DNA of 64,000 nt from Orthonyx spaldingii (Eukaryota; Chordata; Aves; Passeriformes; Orthonychidae), in assembly GCA_013397795.1 (NCBI GenBank), contig VZTJ01000083.1, positions 186,001-250,000 on the forward strand. The letters are read 5' to 3'. Of the stretch, positions 44,213 to 54,380 are shown in pieces. Under the pieces are notes generated by a model. That model worked only from the letters and a program-made list of their open reading frames with translations. It was not told the origin of the DNA and ran no database searches. The first letter of the stretch is position 1; every line of letters starts with the position of its first letter. The translations under genes and the position numbers were made by a program.

Positions 44213-44320
44213 TCACAGAATATCCTGAAGTGACAGGGATGCACAGGGATCATCCAAGTCCAACTCATAAATAGTATCAGAAGGTTTTTAAGGAGAGTTG
44301 CCCTACTGCACCTTGAGGGC
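44213..44320 (-). mobile_element. CR1 LINE 3' fragment, diverged
   Basis: The + strand reads TTATCACAGAATATCCTGAA, GGGATGCACAGGGATCATCC and AAGTCCAACTC. It is the reverse complement of a CR1 subfamily 3' end. It is diverged, and its right boundary is uncertain. Confidence 0.7.
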
Positions 44321-44675
44321 TTCCAGGGGTGTAGCTGTTAAGGTTACTTATTTTTCCCTGCTCCATCACCAATGACTGGTATTTGTTTCAGGAATCAGTG
44401 TGTCCAAACAGCTGAATTTTCCCTCAGTCTTCTCCTGTGTAACATCTGGATCCTGCAACAGCCGTACCAGTGCCCGATCCTGCTCTTGTTTGCAAGATCC
44501 CTGTGGACCACCGGAACAAGGCAGTAAGTATTTCAGGCTCTTATGTCTCCTGCCGTTTAGTTGAATTTCAAGCAGACCATCAGGGTCTTGCCCTCACTGT
44601 GTGTGTATTTATCTCCTGGAGCCCCATGGGTTGCTTGTTCATTTTGCCAGTTCCTTCCTAAGTTTAAAAGAAATA

Positions 44676-44862
44676 GGACAAATCTGGTACTGGAACAGGC
44701 TCCCCGGGGAAGCAGTCACAGCTCCAAGCCTGAGAGAACTCAAGAAGCGTTTGGACAATGCCCTCAGGCACTTGGTGGGATTTTGGGGCTGTCCTGTGCA
44801 GAACTAGGAGTGGGGCTCGGTTCCTAGGGATCCAACTCAGGAGATTCCACGACTCTATGGAA
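44676..44862 (+). mobile_element. CR1 LINE 3' fragment
   Basis: The segment GGTACTGGAACAGGCTCCCC, GGAAGCAGTCACAGCTCCAA, AGAAGCGTTTGGACAATGCC and CTCAGGCACTTGGTGGGATT ends near ATTCCACGACTCTATGG. This is a CR1 3' end in + orientation, of the same subfamily as the split copy in IVD intron 1. Confidence 0.88.
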
Positions 44863-45538
44863 AAACCCCATTCTGCAGCTGATGGAGAGGCTTCAGTGAT
44901 GGGGCTTGTGGTACTGCTAAAGATACTGATCAAATAACTTCCGAGGCTTGTTGGGTCTGCTTTAGGGCTTTAAATTCATTTTTTGAGGAAAGTATGGAGT
45001 TCTTCGGACGTTCTCGTTGCTGCCATGTCTCACCTGTTGGTAAGATCAGGAAGCCGTGGCCACCTGAGTGTCCCAGTGAGGACAAGTTCTGTGGGGAAGC
45101 TCTGGGACTCCTGAGAATTCCCTGTTGGCCTTTTTGCCCCTCAGATGCAACGCGATATTCCCCTGGTGCTGAGTCACAGGGCTGCTCAGGGGCAGCCACC
45201 ACACGGCGGGGCTCCGTGGCCTTTCCAGTGCCCATCTCGGGGTGGGAACGATGGGCGCTCAAACCCGCTCTGCCCTGTGCCTCTCCTCCCCGGCAGCGCT
45301 CAGCGGAGCTGCCTCCGGACCCCTGGGACTTCCAACTTTCCCCGAGTTTGGATGCAGGGCTCGCTTTAAGCGTGACTGCCCCCGGGATGCGCCGGGCACA
45401 CCTGGGAGGTGTGAGGGAGTCCCGGGCGCCTCTGAGGGACCCACTGGGGGGTCCCCGACAGGCGCGCGGGGCCGCCTCATGCCCCCGTCCTGCGAGGGAA
45501 TCGCGGCCATCGGGGGCTCCCCCGGCGCCCCGGCGGGG

Positions 45539-45574
45539 CGGTTATCCCGGTTTTCCCGGTTATCCCGGGTACCC
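45539..45574. repeat. Decamer-like tandem repeat CGGTTATCCC
   Basis: Three imperfect units (CGGTTATCCC, GGTTTTCCC, GGTTATCCCGGG) occur in tandem on the left shoulder of the CpG island, about 80 bp before the gap. Confidence 0.75.
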
Positions 45575-45654
45575 CGCGCCACGGGCCGAGGGGCGGCAGC
45601 GCGAGGGGCTCCGTGAGGGGAGTGGGGGGGCGCCGAGGGGGGCTCGGGGCGGGG

Positions 45655-46412
45655 NNNNNNNNNNNNNNNNNNNNNNNNNNNNNNNNNNNNNNNNNNNNNN
45701 NNNNNNNNNNNNNNNNNNNNNNNNNNNNNNNNNNNNNNNNNNNNNNNNNNNNNNNNNNNNNNNNNNNNNNNNNNNNNNNNNNNNNNNNNNNNNNNNNNNN
45801 NNNNNNNNNNNNNNNNNNNNNNNNNNNNNNNNNNNNNNNNNNNNNNNNNNNNNNNNNNNNNNNNNNNNNNNNNNNNNNNNNNNNNNNNNNNNNNNNNNNN
45901 NNNNNNNNNNNNNNNNNNNNNNNNNNNNNNNNNNNNNNNNNNNNNNNNNNNNNNNNNNNNNNNNNNNNNNNNNNNNNNNNNNNNNNNNNNNNNNNNNNNN
46001 NNNNNNNNNNNNNNNNNNNNNNNNNNNNNNNNNNNNNNNNNNNNNNNNNNNNNNNNNNNNNNNNNNNNNNNNNNNNNNNNNNNNNNNNNNNNNNNNNNNN
46101 NNNNNNNNNNNNNNNNNNNNNNNNNNNNNNNNNNNNNNNNNNNNNNNNNNNNNNNNNNNNNNNNNNNNNNNNNNNNNNNNNNNNNNNNNNNNNNNNNNNN
46201 NNNNNNNNNNNNNNNNNNNNNNNNNNNNNNNNNNNNNNNNNNNNNNNNNNNNNNNNNNNNNNNNNNNNNNNNNNNNNNNNNNNNNNNNNNNNNNNNNNNN
46301 NNNNNNNNNNNNNNNNNNNNNNNNNNNNNNNNNNNNNNNNNNNNNNNNNNNNNNNNNNNNNNNNNNNNNNNNNNNNNNNNNNNNNNNNNNNNNNNNNNNN
46401 NNNNNNNNNNNN
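45655..46412. other. Assembly gap (758 N) in CpG island
   Basis: This is a run of N. Both flanks are extremely GC-rich, which suggests sequencing dropout of the island core. Long open frames that span the gap are artefacts of N translation. Confidence 0.99.
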
Positions 46413-46640
46413 CGGGCTCCTTGCCCCAGGGGCTGCTCGCCTCGGCGTCGCCGGATCGGGGGCGATTCCCAGAGAAATCCGCCGCTGTCCTCGGCCCCGC
46501 CGGATCTCGGCGCTGAACCGGCGCTGCCCGGCCGGGAGCTGGCACAGGACGGGCTGGCTGGGGGTTGGTGTTTCGGGGCTCCCCTCGCCCGAACGGGGAG
46601 ATGAGCCCCTCGCCTGAGGGTCGAGCGGGTCAGTCCGTCG

Positions 46641-48123
46641 AGGTCCCGCTGGTTTGCTGGATGTGATGCCGGGCGGGCTGCGAGCCCCGTGTCCCTGTCA
46701 GGCAGGTGCCATCGAGCCTCTTCGGGGGATAGCTGAGCAGTTTTCATTTCCATCGTGATTTTCCCCGCTTGCCGTGCGTTCCCCGTGGCTCTGGACATCT
46801 CTCCTTTCCTGCCGGCTGCTCCGGTGGCCGATGGCTTGTTTCCTCTTCTCCTTTTGTGTAGCGGTGGCTCCTAATGGAGGCAGCTCCGCTGGCTGCCTCT
46901 TTTCCAGCTGCTTCTACAAGGCGCAGGAGCCAGCACATGTGACTGGGCAGATCTCGGGAAGACTAGCAAGTGCTCCCCGGGCTCCTGCTCGACAGCCAGC
47001 CCCGACACGGGGATACCCACACCCCGATGTCCCTTTGCCTGCCCCGGCACAGGGAGACACAGGGACACCCTCCCTTTCGCAAGAGCAGCCGTGAAAACTT
47101 AGAAAATACGAGCGTTTTGGATCTGTTCTGTTCACCTCTCCCCCTCCCCTCTCTCTTTCCATGAAATGCTTATCTGAAAGAGGTTCTGGTTGTGTTTTGT
47201 TTTAAAGAATCCAGCTGCCCCTCGTGCTCGCTCTCCATCTGAAGTCATCATTGTCAGGAGCAGGCGAACCTCAAAGCGAGAGGCTTTGCCGGGCTTTTGC
47301 TCGCCTGGTTAATTGATCTGTCCATCAGTTTGCCACAATTAGCGAGCGCTTGCTCCACGCTGAGGGGCTCTGTGGTGTTCTGGGGGGCTCGGGGGTTTAT
47401 TTTAATGCATCTGGTCCTCGTGACTGTGAGAAAGAGTGACACGAGCTGCGTGATAGACTGATGCTTTTGAAATCTTAATGTGATTTAAATACCAGCACGC
47501 TGCTGATCGCTTTAGCAGAAATACCCTGCTCACATATTCATCCCGAGCCATCCTTCACGTTTGTCATATCCTGGCTACCTGAATCGTTCCCGAGCTTCAG
47601 CTGGAACTGTCTAAATGTTTGCTGGCGATAGGAAATGGTGTGTTAGTGGGATTTACCAGGATGTGTTGGATTTAAACATTGATTTCTGTTTGTTTTCCTC
47701 ACGAACTCAGTGCAGCATTTCCAACTGCTTTCCAGCTGCTCTTCTCGGGCAGAGCAGGGAAGGGTAGCACTACCAGTAGGTGTAAAATCAGCTGGAGAAC
47801 GCCAAACCTGCGGGGGAAAATAATTCCCTGAACTTTGTGCGAGTGGATCCTTTCTAGATGCTTTGTTTGCTGGGGGTTGATGGTGACAGTTGCACAGAAC
47901 GATAAAATGCAACTTAGAAATGTGGGGGAAATGTGGGGTTTGGGGGAAAACTAGTCACACCCTTGTGTCTTGAGGCAGAAATGTTATTTTGGAGGCCACT
48001 GATGTGTTCTCATCCAACTGAATCATTCAGTTAAATGTCGGTGCTCTTTCTTGCCAGTTCGTCTGCATCACCTTTCTGTCTCCACTCTGGAAGCCTTAGT
48101 GTTTATTTGGCTTTTTAACCAAT
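46641..48123. other. Probable BAHD1 intron 1, first part
   Basis: Unique sequence downstream of the CpG island. No coding exon or repeat was recognised. Confidence 0.4.
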
Positions 48124-48400
48124 ATCACAGGACAGTTAGGGTTGGAAGGAGACCATCCCCACCTAGAGCAGGTGACAGAGGAACGGGTCCAGGTGGGTTT
48201 GGAATGTCTCCAGAGAGGGAGACAGCCTGAGCAGCCTGTCGCAGTGCTCTGCCACCCTCAGTGGATAAGTCATTCCTCCTGTTGAGGTGGAACTTGGTGT
48301 GTTTTAGGTGATGCAGGTTACTTTTGTTTGCCGTGGTGGTGTTAATCGCTGTTGTGTGACTCGGAGGCTCTGTGGGACACGTGTGCTGGCCCAGTCCGTG
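48124..48400 (-). mobile_element. CR1 LINE 3' fragment
   Basis: The + strand reads GGGTTGGAAGGAGACCATCC, GAACGGGTCCAGGTGGGTTT, GGAATGTCTCCAGAGAGGGA, CAGTGCTCTGCCACCCTCAG and CTCCTGTTGAGGTGGAACTT, the reverse complement of the CR1 ORF2 end and 3' UTR. Confidence 0.85.
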
Positions 48401-48725
48401 GAGATCCGATTTAGGGAGCGCCTGGCCATGATCTGGGGGGAAATCCACCCTTCAGCACCAGCTTTTCTAATGCTGCTGCAGCACTGAAAATAAGCCCTTA
48501 GCAGCAAATCTGTCCAAAGTAAACAATTGAAAAATAATTAGGAACGGTAGGCAAAGGCACGCTCGCTGCTTGGCATCATGTTCAGATCACAAGCAAATGA
48601 ATGAGTGATGAGATCTGGCTCTGCAAAACCAGGAAGGTGTGCTCAGATGTGCAAATATCACATCCAAAAGGAGCTGTGTGGGGCTTTTTTTGGCCCCATC
48701 TCACAGGTGGTTGTCCCCATTTGGA

Positions 48726-48937
48726 CTTCAGGAAGGATTTCTTCATGTAAAGGGTTGTCAGGCACCGGAAGGGGCTGTGCAGGGAGGTGGTGGAGTGCCC
48801 ATCCCTGGAGGTGTTCAGGGAAGGACTGGATGTGGCACTCAGTGCTCTGGGCTGGGTGACAGGGAAGGACGTGGTTGGTCACAGGTTGGACTTGATGATC
48901 TCAGAGGTCTTTTCCAAGCTGATAAATTCTAGGATCT
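48726..48937 (+). mobile_element. CR1 LINE 3' fragment, inverted relative to neighbour
   Basis: The segment AGGAAGGATTTCTTCATGTA, GGAGGTGGTGGAGTGCCCAT, GATGTGGCACTCAGTGCTCT and GACTTGATGATCTCAGAGGT is CR1 in + orientation, lying about 325 bp from an opposite-strand copy. Confidence 0.88.
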
Positions 48938-51900
48938 CAGTTACCCACAGGGATACCACACCTTGTGGAAGCAGCGACAGAACAACCCCGGTGTCACGCC
49001 CAACCAGCCAAACCAAGTCACAGCTCTCATGCTGGTAACAATAAATGAAGCAGTGTTTCAGATGACTGGGAAATACAAAAAAAAAATTAAAAAAAAAAAA
49101 ATCAAAATAAGCACCCCAAAGAAATCCTAAACCTGAAAATAGCTTCAAGCACAAGCTGTGAGCTGGCAGGGGCTGGGGTGGCTGGGCTGTGACAGAGAGG
49201 GATGTGTGGCAGTCCTGGGGGCTCTGACTGTCCCGTTTGCTCTCCTGCTTGAACTCATGATGTGTTTATGTACCTGATTCCAGCAGCTCATAGGTAAGCT
49301 GGTTATATTCCCAGCTGCAGATTTGGGCTGTCTTGAGCTATTTCTCCAAGTGTGAAGGCTGGAAGGCGTTGCAGTTTTGGATGCCGACGGTGTTTAAAGG
49401 GAAGGAAAGGGGATGTTTTGTGGAGGATGCTCAGAAGGAATTGTTCCTCGTGCTTCAGCGTGAGAACTGGAGGCTTTGGGTCCTTCAGCAATGCTCACAG
49501 CTGTCCGGCATGGCAGCTCCTGTTTTACTGGGACCAATGACATGGATTTAATGGCAGAAAATATTCAAATTCATGTCCAGATTGCTGCTCTGAGTGAGTA
49601 AGTTAGCTGTAAGAAGACCATCACAATTTAACTCCCTATGCTTTCACACTTATACTGGCAGCTGATATCCTTGACATGGGGAAAACACACTTAAATTTAA
49701 TACTACTGGGTTTCTTTCTTAAAAGACAGAAAGAAACAAGATTGTGTGCGACAATGCCATAGCTTTGTCCAGTTACTGCCCAGATTTGCCATTTAGGATG
49801 GAGCTTTATTATAAATAAAGTAGAGTCACAGTAATATTTAATGTGAATAAAAAAACACCAGCCCTTCCATTAGAAGAATAAGACACTGGAAAACTTTATC
49901 ATGCAATAAAGTGAAATGAGGGACTGAAGTTACTAAAAACAGAAGCCAAGGGTATCATTTAAAAAAGAAATCTAATATAAAATCAACTCCTTTGGCCCCC
50001 GTTCTCTGGCCCTGTCAGTATTTGTGCCATTGGAGTTTAATTGATCTGTTCCATGTTTTTTTCCTCTGGCCGTGTGGATGAAACCCCAATAAAATCAGAG
50101 TATGGAGAGCTGGCAGGATATAAGAAGTGCAGTCAGCTGAGGGAACTGAACCTGAACCTTTCTGTGAAATCTCTGGTCTCTGAAAATTACAATTGTGTAA
50201 TTTCCAAAGAATAATTTGAATTAAATTGTAGTGGAAACCCCTCAGTGGGGATGGCAGTGCTGCTCTGCTTCTGGAGAAAAGTAACTGAAAATGAGGATTG
50301 CTGCTTTGGAGGAGCAGTTGTTTTCCCTTTAATCTGCTAATTACCTATATACATTAAATTTCAGGACATCATCCGTAGAGGGTGGGTGGTTATTAACTCT
50401 ACATGGGTCAAAAACAATTCAAGGGGCGCTCTTGATTTTTGCCTGTTTTGTGAGTGATGCCCACGTTTGGCAGTGCTGGGTTCTTGCTGCTTGGTGATGG
50501 GGAAACGCATGGATGTGTCTTTGCTGAAATTACCAAATCCGGGCAGGAGCGGTGTGACACCCTGCGAGCCTGGCGGCACCGGCGGTGCGCGCTGGGCTCT
50601 GAGCCGTGCCGGTGGCGCACAGCTAAACAAACACCGTGCAGTGCGGAGGGAATGTGTGTCACTGCCCGGGAGCACGGCGCTCAGGGCCCTGCCGCTGCGC
50701 TTCTCCACGTGCCACGGCCGGGAATGCTGCTTTTAGCACCTCTCCAGGAGCTCTAACCGAGAGCAGAGGCGCATTTTCAGTAGAGACGTTTGGTTGGACC
50801 TTGTCTGAGGGCTGCTCAGAATCCTTGGGTTTGTCATTGTCCTTCCCTGGCTGTTTAAAATTCCCAGTGCTTTGGGAGAGGGGCAGCGCAGGGTTTTGAG
50901 GGGTGTTTGCTGTCACACGTGCGGCCGGGCACCGTGGCAGGAGTCTGGTGGCACCGGCAGGGTGTCAGCTCGTCCCATGGGATGGCGCAGCCGGCACGGT
51001 GGTGCTGGGAGGCTTTGGGATCCTTGTGGCTCCCTCCTTCCCCTGCCCGGAGAAGGGGGATGCAGCCCAGGCGGGATTTTTCTCCCGCTGTATTCCCTGG
51101 GCACTGCCCGGTTGTGGATGGAAGCACTCGGGGGAAAGGCACGTGGAGCGGGTGGGATTTGTGTTAAACGTGTGGTGCTCAGGAATAAGGTGATGCTTGG
51201 GCTCAGAGCTGTCGAGTGCTGCGTTCCTCGTGTCCCAGTTCTCCTAAACAAAGGTATGACTAAAGAAAATGACGATTTTTAGGTTTTCCCCCTTTGTAAT
51301 GCACATCACAGGAACTCTCGCGGGCACCCATTGTTCTTCCAGCAGTTTTTGAAGGGCTTTCTCACGCTCAGCTTTGAAACTCTACAGCTCAACAGCCTTG
51401 ATTTTAATTTTTTTTTAATGAAAAATCTTGGCTTTTAGAGGCAGCCTGTATCTCAATATTTCAAATTATTTACGAGGCTCTTAGAAATAAAAAGCAGGCG
51501 TTTTCCTCGTATTGATTGGAATAAAACCGCTTTGCTGTCAGCTGATTTTTCGGTGTCTAAATAATCATCCTTGAAATAAAATCCCAGTGCTAGGGAAGCA
51601 TCGAGATCCCAGGCATTGCTTCCTACTTACACCGTGCCTGGCCTTCTATTGTTCCTGCCTGTGGCCTGTGGGAAGCAGGGAGAATCGGGAGCTTCAGCCA
51701 GCCTTCCCGCAGCACGGCATTATCCGGTGCTCGTCCTCATTGTGTCTCCGGGTGCCTGCGGAATACCTGGAATAGGATTAAATCCACAGCGGAGGAGAGG
51801 AATGGGGAGTTGGGGGATGCGAGGGAAGGACGGCTGAGCTGAGTTTTGGGGGCAGGAGGGAGCAGGCGCCGCGGGGAGCGCGGATGCTGCCGGGGCTGGG

Positions 51901-53888
51901 AGCACCCTCACCCTCCCAGCCCTCGCATCCTCGCCTGGTTCCTTGAACTGCCGAGTCCCTCAGCTGGAGATGGATCGGGAGCCACATCCCTGCAAGCCCT
52001 TCGCGAGCGCTTGCTCCGTTAGGGCGCTTGGCGGGCCGAGCGTGTTCTCGCCTGCTCAGCGTTGGGAATTGCGTAAAAAAGAGCAGGATTTGAGGCGGGG
52101 TGGAGAGGAGCATCGAGGTCTCTGCGGAGGGAGCATGGAGAGGCACCGGGGGGAATGCAGGCGGTGAGGATTAAGCTGCAATAATCTCATATTGGTAAAT
52201 ATGGATGGTTTGGAAGGAGGAGGAAAGCAGGAGAGTGCAGGGTTGTGGAGGGAACTAGTGGGCAGCAGGAGGTTTATTTTTAATTAATAAAAAACTCCTA
52301 AGAAATAGATGCAAGAGGCATGTTCGGGTTTGTTCCTTTGTTCAGCTCAGCCAAAGTCAGTGGAAGGATTCAAGGTTGGAGATGGCTGGGAGTAAGGAGA
52401 GAGAGCGGCTCTCTCCAAGGTGAGCAGGATAGTAAAGGAAAAAGATTTGGTAGCTATAATCATGTGTAGACAGAGAAAAAAAGAGATTTTCTTTAAATCC
52501 TGGCTAAACGCCAGGTGGCAGGACAGGGATGGAAATCCCAGCTTGGACAGGTAAACCCCAACCCAGGAATTCCTTAGGTGTCAGCAAATGGCACAAGCAA
52601 CACAAACGAACCAGGCATTTTGGGGATTTATTCCTTAAAAATTACTTGGTAACCTTGACTCTGTGGCATGTCCCTAATTCCTGGAGGTGGCCCCTGCAAT
52701 ACACAAACATGTGGTTGGCAGAGCACCTGGTGAGGGGGAATATGGAATGACTGCTGGCTGCTCCCCTTTTCTTTCCCAAGAACTCTGTCATCTCGTCCTT
52801 TCTAGGTGCTGGATTTCATCAGGGATCTCTAGGGATGTAGTTACTTGGGATTTCTACTGCTGTCCTTGTGTTTTGGTTGGAAAGAGGTGAATTCTTTCCA
52901 GTCCTGTTAGGACAGACAGTGTGGCTGGGAAGCACTGTTTAGCCAACCTTCAAAGAAAATTTTGTTTTCATTTCTTCCTGATTTTGTTTCTTCCCATATA
53001 ATGAAAGAGGACCCAGGGAATAATTCCCATTTGAGAGTAAATTGCCAGCTTTGCTGAAAGTGCAGTCCTGACACCTCTGAGGCTGTAAAGGAGTGATAGA
53101 AACCCTGTCCCTCTCGGTGTCCGTGGGTCAGCATCAGTTACCAGGAATAACTTCAGCCTAGGGATGAAGTTTTGGATGCAAGTGGCTTAATTACAGTGCA
53201 GATGGAGCATCACTGTCTGTGCTCAGCCCACGTGTGATCTGCAGCAGTTCTCCTGCCTGAAACCACTAATGAGCTTAAGAACGCCCCTGTTTTCCCAGTG
53301 CTTAACAAAAATTAAATCCTTCCCTCCCAACAAAACTGGTCGCGTGCTCAGCCCGCTGCTTTCATCAGGAACAATGGGTGAGCGCTGACCTTCGTGAGAT
53401 GCCACCTCAGAGCTCGTTACTGAATAATTAGGTGATCCTTACCCTTCCCACAAAGCTCAGGGGGTGTTTTTTGTATTGATAACGTGACATATCCCAAGGC
53501 TGGCCTTGCATTTCAGGCGCTGGGCTGTTCCAAACTCCATCTGTCCACTAAGTGAATGTCAATCCAATTTAAGCTTGTATATGTTTCCAAGGAAACCATG
53601 GGAGGCAGTGGGGAGAAATGGATCATGGAGGGGCAGGGAGGCGAGCGCAGCAGCAGCGGTGCTTTGACTTTTCACTATTTAAATATAATTAAACCCGAGT
53701 TCACTGTAATAACCCTACACAGAGCAGTGTCTGGAGGCCTTGAGGGTCGGATGCTTCCTCTTGGAGCAGCCTGTGTTGTGTGTAAAACAAACATAGTGAA
53801 TTTAAAAATAAAGAAGGAAAGTGGCTTCAGGTGCTTCTGAGAGGCCTCAGTCCAGCTCGTAGAGCTCTGCCCTGTCTTGTGTGGATCC
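48938..53888. other. Probable BAHD1 intron 1, repeat-poor stretch
   Basis: About 5 kb without a recognised interspersed repeat. It contains A-rich runs near 49.08 kb and a locally CpG-richer patch at 50.5-51.2 kb. No exon or RNA gene was supported. Confidence 0.4.
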
Positions 53889-54060
53889 TAGAACCATTTA
53901 GGTTGGAAAAGACCTCCAGGATCATCGAGTCCAACCTGTGGCTGAGCACCACCTTGTCAGCCAGACCAGAGCACTGAGTGCCACGTCCAGTCATTCCTTA
54001 AACACCTCTAGGAGTGGTGACTCCACCACTGTCCTGGGCAGCCACTTCCAATGCTTGAAA
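53889..54060 (-). mobile_element. CR1 LINE 3' fragment
   Basis: The + strand reads AACCATTTAGGTTGGAAAAG, CAGGATCATCGAGTCCAACC, GAGCACTGAGTGCCACGTCC and GTGACTCCACCACTGTCCTG, the reverse complement of the CR1 3' end. Confidence 0.9.
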
Positions 54061-54256
54061 TGGTGGGTTTGGGTAGTGAGGTCCTAATTTTCTTTCTGCC
54101 AGCCTGGAAAGCTCATGCGGCCGTATAAAAACCTATCCAGCCATCAGCTGAACAAAACAAGCTGTGAATGGACCCAAAGGAGTCTTCATGTGCATGTTTA
54201 GGCCCCCATGAAAATATGAATGGAAAGTGTTTAGATAAATTTAAGATCGGTGTCCT

Positions 54257-54380
54257 GGTCCTGTTAAAAGAGTTTGGACAAGGCTTGAAGCAGCCTGGAC
54301 TAGGGGGAGGTGTCCCTGCCCATGGGGGTTGCAATGGGATAAGCTTTAAGGTCCCTGCCAACCCAAACCATTCCTGGATA
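54257..54380 (+). mobile_element. CR1 LINE 3' fragment
   Basis: The segment GGACAAGGCTTGAAGCAGCC, GGAGGTGTCCCTGCCCATGG and TTTAAGGTCCCTGCCAACCC ends at AAACCATTCCTGGA. + orientation, opposite to the copy about 200 bp upstream. Confidence 0.85.

Larger units (their letters stand above)
45200..46640 (+). promoter_or_regulatory. BAHD1: CpG island, probable BAHD1 promoter and non-coding first exon
   Basis: Very GC- and CpG-rich sequence lies on both sides of a 758-bp gap. In other amniotes the next gene after IVD on this strand is BAHD1, whose first exon is non-coding. No BAHD1 coding sequence is visible, so the assignment rests on gene order alone. Direction and transcription start cannot be read from the sequence. 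Confidence 0.5.

Noticed and set aside
44392..44525. Possible third exon of the unidentified gene (acceptor TTTGTTTCAG, donor GCA/GTAAGT)
   Set aside because: The splice sites look good, but the frame required by segment B hits a stop, and the other two frames are equally open, so there is no basis for choosing one.
44994..46798. Open frames of 300-540 codons on both strands across 45.0-46.8 kb
   Set aside because: They exist only because the 758-bp N run contains no stop codons.
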